From assembly GCF_014695585.1 (NCBI RefSeq), contig NZ_JACJON010000067.1, positions 1-64,000 on the forward strand: DNA of 64,000 nt. The letters are read 5' to 3'. A program made the position numbers and the translations under genes. Origin of the DNA: Microcoleus sp. FACHB-831. GTDB taxonomy: Bacteria; Cyanobacteriota; Cyanobacteriia; Cyanobacteriales; FACHB-T130. Below are positions 63,581-64,000 of this stretch, piece by piece. Under the pieces are notes generated by a model that had not been told where the DNA came from, searched no databases, and saw only the letters and a list, made by a program, of their open reading frames with translations. Position 1 is the first letter of the stretch; each line of letters begins with the position of its first letter.

Positions 63581-64000
63581 GGTTTCCCCTGCACTGTTTA
63601 ATAAATTCTATAATTTTCTTCTCTTCAAATCCTTTTGCTAATTGACGTAAATGACTGGTAAACTGCACCCATTCTTGATTCATCTTTTCAAGGGTTTCAG
63701 CTCGGTCGATAATGCCTCTAAGATCGCCCATCATCGCTAAATCGAATAAGGTAGCTAGTTCTTCCGCAGGCGGAGTAATTAATTGTGAGTTTTGGTTTTC
63801 CCCTTTTGCTAAGCTTGGCTTTGCTTGCAATACCTCTGGCCTATCCTCGGCTGGTTCATTAAAAATCCATTCCAAGCCTAAGTAGATCTGTAACTTGTTT
63901 AAAAGCTCCTGTTCCCGAATGGGTTTAGGAAGAAAGTCGTTGCAACCAGCCTCCAAACTTCTTTGTTGATCGAAATCAAAAACGCTGGCGGAGGTAGCAA
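63570..64000 (-). CDS. Partial response-regulator/hybrid kinase, 5' end outside the window
   Basis: The C-terminal 143 residues of a longer protein; the frame stays open to the right edge. A receiver end is visible (A-T-S-A-S-V-F-D, C-N-D-F-L-P-K-P-I with the conserved Lys), then a linker and a helical tail (about 80-128) with L-F-D-L-A-M-M-G-D-L-R-G-I-I and F-T-S-H-L-R-Q-L, possibly a short helical module such as an Hpt-like or dimer helix. Its stop codon overlaps the following kinase start by 11 bases. Confidence 0.85.
   Translation of the reverse strand, partial: ATSASVFDFDQQRSLEAGCNDFLPKPIREQELLNKLQIYLGLEWIFNEPAEDRPEVLQAKPSLAKGENQNSQLITPPAEELATLFDLAMMGDLRGIIDRAETLEKMNQEWVQFTSHLRQLAKGFEEKKIIEFIKQCRGNHER

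Overview
This window is chromosomal DNA from a cyanobacterium, most likely a filamentous one. The palindrome GCGATCGC (HIP1) occurs dozens of times. Several genes are cyanobacterial markers: the ferredoxin-thioredoxin reductase variable chain, PipX, DUF3119 and DUF3086 proteins, a plastoquinone-type UbiA prenyltransferase and a HetZ-like protein. Spacers carry heptamer-type short repeats (GATTTTA/GATTTTG, TGTTAGT) and palindromes typical of oscillatorialean and nostocalean genomes. I found no tRNA, rRNA, CRISPR array, prophage or intact insertion sequence. It is mostly ordinary core genome with a few unusual genes.

Layout. 1-7.5 kb: accessory genes (cupin, GAF protein, membrane hydrolase-like protein, a large BON/OmpA protein, an exported PEP-CTERM-like protein) separated by long AT-rich spacers. 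7.6-13.9 kb: purine metabolism (adenosine deaminase-like, purA), ribosomal protein L25, a fused phosphotransferase/P-loop kinase and a YdcF protein. 14.2-20.1 kb: ftrV, a membrane-anchored PP2C phosphatase, an NfeD-stomatin pair, a polyprenyl-phosphate sugar transferase and the Zur regulator. 20.3-31 kb: purS-purQ, an Ppx/GppA phosphatase, a UbiA prenyltransferase, iron superoxide dismutase, ppk1 and cinA. 31-34 kb: a possible structured RNA, an unlisted 47-residue small gene, aroQ and an MscS channel. 34-41.8 kb: an SDR oxidoreductase, a DevC/DevA-type ABC exporter without its DevB partner, a Uma2 nuclease-like protein and a divergent Hsp70. 42-47.8 kb: a monooxygenase-like ABM protein, a HetZ N-domain protein and a lipid block (MlaE permease, DUF3119, DUF3086, PlsY). 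47.8-55.6 kb: a minus-strand series der - ECF T-subunit - chorismate-binding enzyme - acpS - pipX - pipY - sepF - proC. 55.6-58.9 kb: an FAD oxidoreductase, rlmN and a zinc-ribbon protein. 59.5-64 kb: three tandem two-component genes rich in receiver and histidine-kinase domains, the first running off the window.

How the genes fit together. Polyphosphate is made by Ppk1 and probably degraded by the Ppx/GppA protein a few kilobases away. PipX and PipY link nitrogen signalling to PLP homeostasis and sit with sepF and proC, a conserved cyanobacterial neighbourhood. MlaE, DUF3119, DUF3086 and PlsY suggest an envelope lipid module. Most promising for follow-up: the stand-alone HetZ N-domain protein (42836-43474); the Hsp70 with changed ATPase residues and a replaced interdomain linker (38955-40811); the small gene with possible RNA structure upstream of aroQ (31137-31494); and two tandem hairpin repeats in the pipX leader (50520-50606). 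Family names come from recognising motifs by eye; no database search was run.
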